Both the position numbers and the translations under genes were made by a program. Positions 1 to 7,724 of a DNA stretch of 64,000 nucleotides are shown here, piece after piece. This DNA comes from Rhodanobacter panaciterrae (GTDB lineage: Bacteria > Pseudomonadota > Gammaproteobacteria > Xanthomonadales > Rhodanobacteraceae), in contig NZ_BMXT01000002.1 in NCBI RefSeq assembly GCF_014651895.1, forward strand, positions 372,001-436,000, in the 5' to 3' direction. Every line of letters starts with the position of its first letter. The stretch's first letter is position 1. Below the pieces are notes generated by a model. That model saw only the letters and a program-made list of their open reading frames with translations. It had not been told where the DNA came from and did not search any database.

Positions 1-386
1 TAGAGCCGGCTCAGGCCCAGCGCCCGGCAGAAATAGACGGCGAATTTGGTCACCACCGCCGCCACGCTGCCGGGATAGTTGATCAGCGCCATGGTCCAGC
101 CGAACAGGAACGCCGGCAGCAGACCGAACGCCTCGCGCAGATAGACATAGATGCCGCCTGCTTGCGGCCGCCGCGCCCCAAGTTCGGCGTAACACAGCAC
201 GCCGGCCAAGGTCAGCAGGCCGCCGATCGCCCACAGGATCAGCACCTGCATGCCCGATGAGGTGTTCTGCGCCACCGTGGCCGGCGTGATGAAGATGCCT
301 GCACCGATCACGCCGCCGATGACGATCATCGCGGCGTCCCAGGTGTTCAGGCGACGGGCATAGGCATTGGCGGGTTCGGTCAGCAT
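1..386 (-). CDS. APC-family amino acid permease, N-terminal part (cut by window edge)
   Basis: The frame starts with ATG at 386 and runs left off the window, so only about the first 128 residues are seen. The protein begins MLTEPANAYARRLNTWDAA and then carries the APC signature GGVIGAGIFITPA in the first membrane helix, a second hydrophobic helix (LILWAIGGLLTLAGVLCY) and the AELGARRPQAGGIYVYLREAFG segment typical of amino acid/polyamine/organocation transporters. It should be an inner-membrane amino acid permease. The substrate cannot be told from this fragment. It is divergent from the ATP-grasp gene at 655. Confidence 0.85.
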   Translation of the reverse strand, partial: MLTEPANAYARRLNTWDAAMIVIGGVIGAGIFITPATVAQNTSSGMQVLILWAIGGLLTLAGVLCYAELGARRPQAGGIYVYLREAFGLLPAFLFGWTMALINYPGSVAAVVTKFAVYFCRALGLSRL

Positions 387-654
387 GGAGGCTACCTTGC
401 CATTGTCCGTACCGGTTCGGCCAGTCCCGTGTGGCACAGCGTGTTTCGCCGCACGCAATTGCGACAAATTGACAAGCGCCAGCCGCGCCGGAAGACTGTC
501 GCCGGCAGTGCGACTCGCGCTGCCGGTTTATGGCGCCGCGGGCAAGCTCGCAGCGTCATCGCTGCCGAGGGGTGCTGCAGTGGGCGTCAGCCCACCACGC
601 TTGGTACGCGATTCCGTCGCAAGGGCGCCCTTTCCAATAACTGGAGACGTCGCC

Positions 655-1569
655 ATGTCCAACCCCGCTGCCGCCCGCCGGCTCGCCATCGCCACTTCCA
701 CGGACCACCCATCGATCCAGCCGGACGATGCCCATCTGGCAACCTCGCTGGAACGTCTCGGCATCCAGCCGATCGTCTGCGTGTGGAATGACCCGGATGT
801 CGACTGGTCGACGTTCGATGCGGTGCTGATCCGCACCATCTGGGATTACTTCAAGCATCACGCAACTTTCCTGGACTGGCTGGACCGACTCGACCGGCTG
901 GGTGTGCCCACCATCAACGACAGCGCCCTGCTGCGCTGGAACAGCGACAAGCGCTACCTGCTCGAACTGGCCCGGCAGGGTGTGGCGATCATTCCGACCC
1001 GGCTGGCCAACGCCGCCGAACTACCGGATGTGCTGGCGACGATGGCGGGGCAGCAGGTGGTGATCAAGCCAAGCATCAGCGGCAGCGCCTGGCATACGCT
1101 GCGCGGCACGGTCGGCGATGCGGCGTTCGCCGAAGCGGTGGCGCAGCTGCCACGCGAATTCACGTACCTGGTGCAACCGTTCGTGCCGGAGATCGTCAGC
1201 GATGGCGAATGGTCGCTGCTGTATTTCGCCGGCGAATTCAGCCATGCAGTGATCAAGCGTCCGGCCGCGGGCGACTATCGCGTGCAGGGCGAATTCGGCG
1301 GCAGCGCGGAACCGATCCAGCCGAACGCCGCCACACTGGCGGCGGCCGATCGCGCACTCGCCGCGGTCGCCGCCATCGGCCATGGCGGGCACGCCTACGT
1401 GCGCGTCGATGGCGTGATCAGTGCCGGCGGCTTCCTGATCATGGAGCTGGAGTTGATCGAGCCGTTCCTGCATCTGGCCGTGCGTCCGGCCGCGGCCGAA
1501 CGTCTCGCGCAGGATGTGGCCGGGCGCCTCGCCCGTGTCCAGATGTCCGTGCGGGCAAGCACGTCCTGA
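655..1569 (+). CDS. ATP-grasp domain protein, RimK/glutathione-synthetase-like
   Basis: A 304-residue protein that looks like a stand-alone ATP-grasp ligase. After an N-terminal pre-ATP-grasp part (IRTIWDYF, residues 60-67) comes the nucleotide-binding segment QQVVIKPSISGSAW (about 137-150) and the acidic metal-binding element IMELELIEPFLHLA near residue 265, both typical of RimK/GshB-type folds. I chose ATG 655 because GGAG lies 10 bases before it. The frame stays open upstream to 367, but that part has no conserved features. It probably joins an amino acid or peptide to an acyl-phosphate acceptor; the substrate is unknown. The next gene starts one base after its stop, so the two are likely co-transcribed. 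Confidence 0.8.
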   Translation: MSNPAAARRLAIATSTDHPSIQPDDAHLATSLERLGIQPIVCVWNDPDVDWSTFDAVLIRTIWDYFKHHATFLDWLDRLDRLGVPTINDSALLRWNSDKRYLLELARQGVAIIPTRLANAAELPDVLATMAGQQVVIKPSISGSAWHTLRGTVGDAAFAEAVAQLPREFTYLVQPFVPEIVSDGEWSLLYFAGEFSHAVIKRPAAGDYRVQGEFGGSAEPIQPNAATLAAADRALAAVAAIGHGGHAYVRVDGVISAGGFLIMELELIEPFLHLAVRPAAAERLAQDVAGRLARVQMSVRASTS

Positions 1570-1570
1570 C

Positions 1571-2548
1571 ATGGCGCATCGGCCAGACCTGCGAGATCCC
1601 ACCACGGCGGCCAGATCATCGTCGCGCTGGCTGCACATCCTGTCGTGGATCGGATGCGTGGCCATCGTCGGCGCGGCCGTGTGGATCCTGCATCGCTACC
1701 TGAGCCAGATCGCCTGGCGCGATGTGACTGCGGCCTGGTCGCAATTGCCGAACCGGCGCATCGCGTATTCCGTCATCGCCACGGCAATCAGCTTCGCGAT
1801 GCTGGCGATGTTCGATGTGCTGGCGGCGCGCACGGTGGTGCGCGATCGTGTCTCCACCGGGCTGGCCGCGTTCGCCGGTGCGGTTACCCAAGGCATCTCG
1901 AACGCGCTCGGCTTCCATGCGATCACCGGCACGGCCTTGCGCTATCGCATCTATGCGACAGCCGGCGTGGGTGCCGGCGACATCGCCCGCATCGTGGGGT
2001 TGGCCGGGCTCGGTGTGGGGCTGGGCTTCGCGGTGGTGATCACCGGCGCGCTGTGCTGGCAGCCGGCGATCACACACGGCTGGGGGCGCCTGCCCGGCAT
2101 CGTGCTGTGCGTGCTGCTGGTGGCGCTGCTGATCTGGCTCGCGCGGCGTCCGCGCACGCTCACATTGGGACGCTGGACACTGGCATTTCCCAGCACCGGC
2201 ATCGCGGCCGCACAAATGCTGATCGGCGGCATCGAGATGCTGGCCGCGATCACCGCGCTCTACGTACTGCTGCCAGCCAGTGTGGCGCCACCGTTCGTCG
2301 ACTTTCTGCCGATCTATGTCGGCGCCGTGCTGGCTGGCATCGTCAGCCATTCGCCGGGCGGGCTGGGCGTGTTCGAGACGATCATGCTGGCGGCGTTTCC
2401 GGCTGAGGCACGCGCGGATCTGCTGGTGGCGATGGTGTGCTACCGACTGACCTACAGCCTGCTGCCGTTCGTGCTGGCGAGCGCCGCGCTGGCCGTGTTC
2501 GAAATGAAGCTGCGCCGACGCATGCGCGGTGCGCGTCGGCGATCATGA
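1571..2548 (+). CDS. MprF-like flippase-domain membrane protein (lysylphosphatidylglycerol synthase TM region, UPF0104 type)
   Basis: A 325-residue polytopic protein with about eight hydrophobic helices. It carries the two most recognisable motifs of the MprF N-terminal flippase domain: TGTALRYRIYATAGV near residue 130 and GIVSHSPGGLGVFETIML near residue 260. The C-terminal lysyltransferase domain of full MprF is missing, so it is an orphan flippase-type domain that may move a lipid across the inner membrane. ATG 1571 sits one base after the stop of the ATP-grasp gene; an in-frame GTG at 1514 would overlap that gene and is less likely. The pairing of a ligase with a flippase-like protein suggests a common substrate, but that is inference. 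Confidence 0.78.
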   Translation: MAHRPDLRDPTTAARSSSRWLHILSWIGCVAIVGAAVWILHRYLSQIAWRDVTAAWSQLPNRRIAYSVIATAISFAMLAMFDVLAARTVVRDRVSTGLAAFAGAVTQGISNALGFHAITGTALRYRIYATAGVGAGDIARIVGLAGLGVGLGFAVVITGALCWQPAITHGWGRLPGIVLCVLLVALLIWLARRPRTLTLGRWTLAFPSTGIAAAQMLIGGIEMLAAITALYVLLPASVAPPFVDFLPIYVGAVLAGIVSHSPGGLGVFETIMLAAFPAEARADLLVAMVCYRLTYSLLPFVLASAALAVFEMKLRRRMRGARRRS

Positions 2549-2619
2549 AACCCTCATTCGTCAGCATGCCTGCCGATCGCTAGCTAGAATGATGCCGTCC
2601 CCTTCGCCCGGCATCGCAC

Positions 2620-3711
2620 TTGCCCTCCCCGCCACGCAAGATTCTCCACGTCGACATGGACGCGTTCTACGCGTCGGTGGAGCAGCGCGATGATCCGTCG
2701 CTGCGCGGCAAGCCGGTGGCAGTGGCCTGGCGCGGCGCGCGCTCGGTGGTGTGTGCGGCGAGCTACGAGGCGCGCGTGTTCGGCGTGCGCTCGGCGATGC
2801 CGGCGATCCGCGCGGAAAGGCTTTGCCCGCAGCTGATCTTCGTGCCGCCGGATTTCGTGCGCTACAAGGCGGTGTCGCGGCAGATCCGCGAGATCTTCGC
2901 GCGACACACCGAACTGATCGAACCGTTATCGCTGGACGAGGCCTACCTCGATGTCACCCATACACTGAGCGGATTGCCCTCGGCCACCGCCACTGCCGAA
3001 GCGATCCGCGCCGCGATCCGCGAAGAGACCCAGCTGACCGCATCGGCCGGCGTGGCGCCGAACAAGTTCCTGGCCAAGATCGCCTCGGACTGGAACAAAC
3101 CCGACGGCCAGTACGTGATCCGGCCGCACCAGGTCGAGGCCTTCCTCACCCCGCTGCCGGTCGGTCGCCTGCCCGGCGTCGGCAAGGTGATGGAGGCGAA
3201 ACTCGCCGTGCTCGGCATCGCCACCGTGGGCGAATTGCGCGCGTTTGAATTGGTGGAACTGGAGCAGCGCTTCGGTCGCTGGGGCCGGCGCCTGCACGAA
3301 CTGGCCCGCGGCATCGACGAGCATGCGGTGCAACTGGAACGGCCGACCCTGCAGATTTCCGCCGAGGACACCTTCGAGCACGACCTGCTGCTGGACGAAC
3401 TCGAACCGCACATCCGCCGGCTCGCCGAAAAAGCCTGGGCCGGCTACCAGCGCGAACTCGACGCAAAAGATCGCAGCCGCGTGGCGCGCACCATCGTGCT
3501 GAAGCTGAAGACCGCGGACTTCCACACGCTGACGCGCAGCCTCACCCCGGCCCAGCGACCGCTATCGGCGAACGAACTGGCCGACATCGCCTGCGCGCTG
3601 CGCGAGCGTGTCGAGCGCCCCGCCGACAGCCGCTACCGGCTGGTCGGTGTGGGCTTGTCTGGCTTCGTCGAGCAGGACAGCTATCAGGCGCAGACCGATC
3701 TGTTCGCGTAA
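2620..3711 (+). CDS. dinB: DNA polymerase IV (Y-family translesion polymerase)
   Basis: A 363-residue Y-family polymerase, close to the 351 residues of E. coli DinB. The palm catalytic acids are visible as Asp12 in HVDMDAFYASVE and Asp106-Glu107 in SLDEAYLDVT. The thumb (LPGVGKVMEAKLAVLGI, helix-hairpin-helix) and the little-finger domain (about 240-345) follow. The start is TTG at 2620. The first in-frame ATG (2656) would remove the catalytic Asp12, so the TTG start is effectively forced. It performs error-prone bypass synthesis in DNA damage tolerance. No clear LexA box was recognised in the 71 bases upstream. The last residues (AQTDLFA) resemble a sliding-clamp binding peptide (QxxLF). Confidence 0.95.
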   Translation: MPSPPRKILHVDMDAFYASVEQRDDPSLRGKPVAVAWRGARSVVCAASYEARVFGVRSAMPAIRAERLCPQLIFVPPDFVRYKAVSRQIREIFARHTELIEPLSLDEAYLDVTHTLSGLPSATATAEAIRAAIREETQLTASAGVAPNKFLAKIASDWNKPDGQYVIRPHQVEAFLTPLPVGRLPGVGKVMEAKLAVLGIATVGELRAFELVELEQRFGRWGRRLHELARGIDEHAVQLERPTLQISAEDTFEHDLLLDELEPHIRRLAEKAWAGYQRELDAKDRSRVARTIVLKLKTADFHTLTRSLTPAQRPLSANELADIACALRERVERPADSRYRLVGVGLSGFVEQDSYQAQTDLFA

Positions 3712-3723
3712 TCGTGCGAGCGA

Positions 3724-4128
3724 TCAGGGCGCGTCGGGCAACGTGTACTCGAAGTCATACGAGTGCTTGCCATCGGCGATGGTGATCACCAGCTTTCCCG
3801 TCAGCCCCAGCAGTTCACCGGTAGCGGAATCGGGCACCACCGTGATGCTCAGCTGCGGCGCGCCGCGTGTCATCGTGCCGCTGTGCTGCAACGCGAACGT
3901 GCCGTGGCGACCATGCAGGATGCCGCTGACCCGCTCCAGCGCGACATAGCCGGCCGAGCCTGATACCTCGGTGCCAGCAGCCAGCATCTGGCCCTTGCTG
4001 GCCGCCTCGAGATCGCCGTGAAACTGCTTGTCCAGCGCCATCCGGCCGATACCGGGATCACCGACGCCGTCCTGTGCCGGCTGCGGAGTCATCTTCACTT
4101 CGAACGTGCCGCTAGCGTGCATGGTCAT
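3724..4128 (-). CDS. DUF3224 family protein
   Basis: A 134-residue soluble protein matching the DUF3224 pattern: [10 protein letters not shown] at the N-terminus, [47 protein letters not shown] and [16 protein letters not shown]. These proteins form a small allene-oxide-cyclase-like beta barrel. No catalytic function is known. The gene ends 12 bases from the stop of dinB, tail to tail. There is no signal peptide. Confidence 0.85.
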   Translation of the reverse strand: MTMHASGTFEVKMTPQPAQDGVGDPGIGRMALDKQFHGDLEAASKGQMLAAGTEVSGSAGYVALERVSGILHGRHGTFALQHSGTMTRGAPQLSITVVPDSATGELLGLTGKLVITIADGKHSYDFEYTLPDAP

Positions 4129-4166
4129 GGTGTCTTCTTCGATGGCAATTCGTGCAGCCTAACTGA

Positions 4167-4793
4167 TCACGCGTCCCGCTCACGGCCGAAACGCGGCAGG
4201 TTCCAGTGATAGTGCAGCGACAGGAAACGCAGGCCGAAACAGAACAGGATCGGCAGCCAGGTCGCCCACATCGCCGGCCAGTGGTAGTACTCGCCGATCA
4301 CCGCCAGTGCGGCGCCGGCAAACGCCGCCAGCGCGTAGATCTCCTTCTGCAGCACGACCGACACGCGTGCCAGCAATACGTCGCGCGCCATGCCGCCGCC
4401 GACGGCGGTGATCATGCCGAGCAGGATCGCCACCTCCGCGTTGTGGCCGAACAGCAACGCCTTGTGCGCGCCGTATACCGCGAACAGCCCCAGTCCCATC
4501 GCATCGAACAGCCGCACCGGATAGGTCAGCCGCTCCACCCACGGATACGCGACGACGGTGAGCAGCGCGGCCACGATCGCGGTGAACAGGTAGCGCCAGT
4601 CGGACAGCCCCGCCGGTGGAATCGCGCCGATGCACAGGTCGCGCGCGATGCCGCCGCCGCAGGCCGTGATGAAGGCGATCGCCAGAATGCCGAACAGGTC
4701 AAGGTTGCAGCGGCGCGCGGCCGTCGCACCGCTGATCGCGAACGCGAACGTACCGGCCAGATCCACCAGGTTGAACAGCAGCTGCTCATTCAT
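4167..4793 (-). CDS. TRIC/YadS (UPF0126) family membrane protein
   Basis: A 208-residue inner-membrane protein with seven hydrophobic segments arranged as two tandem UPF0126 repeats. Each repeat carries the hallmark glycine-rich motif: GGGIARDL near residue 46 and GGGMARDV near residue 132. Bacterial members are homologues of the trimeric intracellular cation channel, and some have been proposed to move glycine or other small solutes, so the substrate is uncertain. It is transcribed on its own, with DUF3224 39 bases downstream on the same strand. Confidence 0.85.
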   Translation of the reverse strand: MNEQLLFNLVDLAGTFAFAISGATAARRCNLDLFGILAIAFITACGGGIARDLCIGAIPPAGLSDWRYLFTAIVAALLTVVAYPWVERLTYPVRLFDAMGLGLFAVYGAHKALLFGHNAEVAILLGMITAVGGGMARDVLLARVSVVLQKEIYALAAFAGAALAVIGEYYHWPAMWATWLPILFCFGLRFLSLHYHWNLPRFGRERDA

Positions 4794-4852
4794 GCGGCTG
4801 GTTGTTTCGCGGGCATGCCGACGAGGCGGCGATGCCCGCTATTGAACCAGCT

Positions 4853-5179
4853 TTAGCTGATCCGCCGCGAGATCGCGAAGAACACCAGGTTGCCCAGACC
4901 GGTGGCGCCAGCCAATACGGCAACCAGGCCGGGGGTGACTTCCTGCCAGCCGAAGCCCTGGATCAACCCGAAGCCGAGCGCCACCGACAGCAGCACGATG
5001 CCCCAGCGCAGGGAGGAGTGGCGTCGGCGCAGGTTTTCGTCACGCAGGACCGAGTTCACCAGCTCTTCCGAACCGCCGGCGTTGACCATGTGCCGGCGCA
5101 CCATGGCGTCGACGCAGACCTTGATCGAGTAGGCAATACAGATGAACAGGCTGATCGGAATGAGGTCGCCGAAATTCAT
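4853..5179 (-). CDS. Small membrane protein, divergent partner of the ECF sigma factor
   Basis: A 108-residue protein starting MNFGDLIPISLFICIAY with a hydrophobic helix at the N-terminus, then a charged cytosolic stretch (RRHMVNAGGSEELVNSVLRDENLRRRH) and two more hydrophobic helices (about 59-78 and 85-103). Start ATG 5179 has a strong AAGGAG six bases before it. It resembles the DUF6249-type small proteins found beside ECF sigma genes in Xanthomonadales, though that family name is from memory. Its promoter (5227-5254) has the same -35 and -10 elements and spacing as the one in front of the sigma gene, so it is very likely a member of that sigma factor's regulon. Confidence 0.8.
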   Translation of the reverse strand: MNFGDLIPISLFICIAYSIKVCVDAMVRRHMVNAGGSEELVNSVLRDENLRRRHSSLRWGIVLLSVALGFGLIQGFGWQEVTPGLVAVLAGATGLGNLVFFAISRRIS

Positions 5180-5226
5180 GGGGTTCTCCTTGGACGTGGT
5201 GGCGGAATGACTGACTGTCGGGACCA

Positions 5227-5254
5227 GAGATACCGCCACCCCCGCAACGGTTGC
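5227..5254 (-). promoter_or_regulatory. ECF-type promoter for the small membrane protein
   Basis: Reading leftward, GCAACC (5254-5249) is followed by exactly 16 bases and then TATCTC (5232-5227). The same two hexamers with the same spacing lie on the other strand (5267-5294). The expected transcript start is about 5 to 10 bases further left, giving a leader of roughly 40 bases with a good ribosome-binding site before ATG 5179. GCAACC-like -35 boxes are usual for ECF sigma factors. Confidence 0.65.
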
Positions 5255-5276
5255 AGCCACCCACTTGCAACCGTTG
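5245..5276. repeat. 11-bp perfect inverted repeat carrying both -35 boxes
   Basis: CAACGGTTGCA (5245-5255) pairs perfectly with TGCAACCGTTG (5266-5276) across a 10-base loop. The arms are the -35 regions of two divergent promoters. It could be read as an operator, but the symmetry is explained by two copies of an ECF -35 element (GCAACCGTTG) facing away from each other. Confidence 0.8.
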
Positions 5277-5294
5277 TCACGATGCGCGTATCTC
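5267..5294 (+). promoter_or_regulatory. ECF-type promoter for the sigma factor gene (autoregulation)
   Basis: GCAACC (5267-5272), 16 bases, TATCTC (5289-5294). The -10 ends only seven bases before the ATG at 5302, so transcription from here would give a leaderless or nearly leaderless mRNA for the sigma gene. It is the twin of the divergent promoter at 5227-5254. Confidence 0.65.
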
Positions 5295-5301
5295 ATGCCC
5301 C

Positions 5302-5883
5302 ATGGATGACATCCGCAGCAACCCGGACCGCGAACTGGTCGACGCCGTGCTGGCCAATCGGCCGGGCGCGTTCGAGCGCCTGATTCGCGAGTATCAGGGA
5401 CTGTGCTGGCACATCATCCAGCGCATGGTGCGCAACCCCGAGGACACGCGCGAGCTGTGCCAGGACACCTTCCTGCGCGTGCACCAGTGCCTGCATCAAT
5501 ATCGTTACGAGAGCGCGCTGAAATCGTGGATCGGGCGCGTGGCCTACACCATCGCGCTGCGCCACCTGCAGCACAAGCGCATCCCGCTGGTCGAGCACGG
5601 CGACGACGGCGACGACTACGCGCTGGTGGAAAACATCGGCGACGGCTTCGATCTGGAAGCCGCCTGCGCGGACGAGGAGACGGCGCAGCACCTGCACGCC
5701 GCGATCGAATCGCTGCCGCCGTTGCAACGTACCCTGTTGACGCTGTATTACCTCGAAGAAACCTCGATCCCGGAAATCGCCCGTATCACCGGGCTGGCCA
5801 GCGGTACCATCAAGAGCCACTTGTTCCGCTCACGACTGCGCCTGCGCGGCGAGCTCGAAACGCGGACAGGAGTTGCAGCATGA
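5302..5883 (+). CDS. RNA polymerase sigma factor, ECF subfamily
   Basis: A 193-residue sigma-70 family factor with region 2 (AFERLIREYQGLCWHIIQRMVRNPEDTRELCQ and the following QDTFLRVHQ, about residues 20-75) and region 4 (LPPLQRTLLTLYYLEE then IPEIARITGLASGTIKSHLFRSRLRLR, about 130-185) joined by an acidic linker (GDDGDDYALVENIGDG). ATG 5302 is used; frames open further upstream are unsupported. It overlaps the start of the next gene (ATGA), the typical layout for an ECF sigma with its membrane anti-sigma. It probably recognises GCAACC-N16-TATCTC, since that pair lies in front of this gene and of the divergent membrane gene. Confidence 0.93.
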   Translation: MDDIRSNPDRELVDAVLANRPGAFERLIREYQGLCWHIIQRMVRNPEDTRELCQDTFLRVHQCLHQYRYESALKSWIGRVAYTIALRHLQHKRIPLVEHGDDGDDYALVENIGDGFDLEAACADEETAQHLHAAIESLPPLQRTLLTLYYLEETSIPEIARITGLASGTIKSHLFRSRLRLRGELETRTGVAA

Positions 5884-6338
5884 ATCAGCACATCGACGAC
5901 GATATCCCTCCCTTCGACGACTCAGCCTGCGAACGCGAATGGCTGGCGCAGGAGAGCGCGATGCGGCGCGAACGCCTGCATCTCGATCCCGCTGGCGACG
6001 ATGCGCGCAGCCGACGCTATCGCCTGCTTGCGCGCGCCTTGCGTGAGCCGATGCCGAACGGCTTGCCAGCCGATTTCGCGCAGCAGGTGGCCGCCCGCGT
6101 TGCTGCCTCGCCCAAGGCCGCCCCGCGTATCGAAGTCGTGCTGATGATCGCGCTCGTCGCCGCGCTGGTGATCGCCGCCGCCGGTGTCACCGTCATTTAC
6201 GGCAGCGCATGGCTGCCGTCGTTCAGCGCGATCCTGCCCGCACCACAGGCGCCGGCCAGTCGCTGGCTGCTGGCGCTTGCCGGCTGCCTCGGCGTGTCCT
6301 GGCTGCTGGGGCAATGGCAGCAACGCGTACGCGATTGA
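5880..6338 (+). CDS. Putative membrane-bound anti-sigma factor
   Basis: A 152-residue protein whose ATG (5880) overlaps the sigma stop codon as ATGA, implying translational coupling. Residues 1-80 are acidic, charged and cytosolic (DDDIPPFDDSACEREWLAQ). Two hydrophobic helices follow, about 85-107 (VLMIALVAALVIAAAGVTVIY) and 121-138. No zinc-binding HxxxCxxC motif of the ZAS class is visible. Role assigned from position and topology: it would hold the sigma factor at the inner membrane until a signal arrives. Confidence 0.7.
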   Translation: MNQHIDDDIPPFDDSACEREWLAQESAMRRERLHLDPAGDDARSRRYRLLARALREPMPNGLPADFAQQVAARVAASPKAAPRIEVVLMIALVAALVIAAAGVTVIYGSAWLPSFSAILPAPQAPASRWLLALAGCLGVSWLLGQWQQRVRD

Positions 6339-6353
6339 GCGTCGATTGGCGCT

Positions 6354-7154
6354 CTATAACTCCAGCACGGCATCCAGTCCGCGATGCAGGCCGACCAGGC
6401 CGGACACCTTGCGGATCGCCAGCAGCGCACCATCCACATAAGGCTTCGCACTGCTGCCCGCGTTGTGGCGCAGGGTCAGCGTCTGGTCGGGCATGCCGAA
6501 GATCGTCTCGACGCCGATCACGAAACCCGGAAGACGCACCGCATGCACCTGGCTGCCGGCCAGCGTGCCGCCGCGCGTCTCGCGCAGGCCGACGGTCTGC
6601 TCCAGCGGCACTTGCAATAGCGGCTGGCGCACCTTGCCCAGCCGGCCGGCCAGCTCGCGCACGGTGCCGCTGGGCGCATCCGGCTTGCCGGCCGAGGCGT
6701 AGTCGATGATCTCCCATTGCGGGATCAGCTTCGCCGCCATCTCGGCAAACTTAATCAGCAGCACCGCGGTGAGCGCGAAGTTGCCGCAGGCCAGCACGCC
6801 GCGCTGGCGTTCGCGCGCGACGGCGTCGATCTGCGCGTAATCCTCGTCGGTGAGGCCCGACGTACCCACCACCACATGCGCGCCATGCTCCAGCGCGGCG
6901 AGGATGTTTGCCTTCGCGCTGTCCGGCTTGGTGTATTCCATGAAGACATCGCAAGGCTGCGCGAGGGCCTCAGCGGCGCTGGCAAAGATCGGTGCATCGA
7001 GCCGGCTCTCGCCCAGGACATCGCCGAGTTTCCGCCCGGCGTGTCGCCGCGCCACCGCGGCAACCAGGTTGAGATCAGCGGTAGCGGCAATGCCACGAGC
7101 CAGCTCGGAGCCGGCCCAGCCGGTGGCGCCGGCAAGGCATATCTTCAAGGTCAT
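6354..7154 (-). CDS. dapB: 4-hydroxy-tetrahydrodipicolinate reductase (divergent form)
   Basis: A 266-residue DapB-family protein for the NAD(P)H-dependent step of lysine and diaminopimelate synthesis. The N-terminal Rossmann motif is GATGWAGSEL rather than the usual GxxGRMG. The domain 2 hallmark GKPDAPSGT (about 158-166) is kept, with the lysine in the usual substrate-binding place. The preceding residues read EIIDYASA where the standard enzyme has a histidine-rich stretch with the catalytic His, so that His is missing. MEYTKPDS, VVGTSGL and GNFALTAVLL match the family. Whether this is the housekeeping enzyme or a paralogue cannot be told here. Confidence 0.8.
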   Translation of the reverse strand: MTLKICLAGATGWAGSELARGIAATADLNLVAAVARRHAGRKLGDVLGESRLDAPIFASAAEALAQPCDVFMEYTKPDSAKANILAALEHGAHVVVGTSGLTDEDYAQIDAVARERQRGVLACGNFALTAVLLIKFAEMAAKLIPQWEIIDYASAGKPDAPSGTVRELAGRLGKVRQPLLQVPLEQTVGLRETRGGTLAGSQVHAVRLPGFVIGVETIFGMPDQTLTLRHNAGSSAKPYVDGALLAIRKVSGLVGLHRGLDAVLEL

Positions 7155-7247
7155 CGGAAAGGCCTGGATTTATCGACGAAGGAATGACGCAGCGTACGGC
7201 GAACCGGCTGCGTCATCCATACATCGAGGGCATGCTCGGCCGATCGA

Positions 7248-7589
7248 TCAGTCGTAAACGTCGTGGCAACGGCGTTCGGTGGTGTAGTAGGCCTTCTTGT
7301 TCTGCGCATTTTTCTGCACGCGGTTGCCGACATAACCGCCGGCAACGGCACCGCCTACCGTGGCCAGGGTCTTGCCCTTGCCGCCGCCCACCTGATGACC
7401 CAGCAAGCCGCCCGCGACCGCGCCAATGCCGGTGCCGATGATGCGGTGATTATCCTTGGAGTCGATATGCTTGACCCGCACGTTCTCGCAGACCACGCGG
7501 TGATGACGTCCCTGCGCCTGTACGGGCATCGTGATGAGCGCAGGTGCGGCCAAGGCCAGCGAGGCCATCAGAATCAATGATTTTTTCAT
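7248..7589 (-). CDS. Glycine-zipper 2TM domain protein, exported
   Basis: A 113-residue protein with a clear signal peptide (MKKSLILMASLALAAPALITMPVQA) and then a glycine zipper of alternating GxxxG repeats (GTGIGAVAGGLLGHQVGGG and TVGGAVAGGYVGNRVQ), the pattern of SlyB-like and Rick17kDa-type outer-membrane proteins. There is no lipobox cysteine. Start ATG 7589 has GGAG ten bases upstream. It probably inserts in or lies on the outer membrane; the exact role is unknown. Confidence 0.85.
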   Translation of the reverse strand: MKKSLILMASLALAAPALITMPVQAQGRHHRVVCENVRVKHIDSKDNHRIIGTGIGAVAGGLLGHQVGGGKGKTLATVGGAVAGGYVGNRVQKNAQNKKAYYTTERRCHDVYD

Positions 7590-7724
7590 GGGCTTTCTCC
7601 GTCTCGATGACATACAGGAATAGCCGGAGGGGCGTGACGGCCCGGTCAAGCCGGCCACAGCCTCGCGTGAATCAGGATCGGCTAAGCTCCGCGTTCGCAA
7701 ATCCACCTTGCCCGGAGCGACTCC

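Noticed and set aside
387-654. Extension of the ATP-grasp gene to an ATG at 367
   Set aside because: Would overlap the divergent permease start and adds 96 unconserved residues. ATG 655 has a proper ribosome-binding site.
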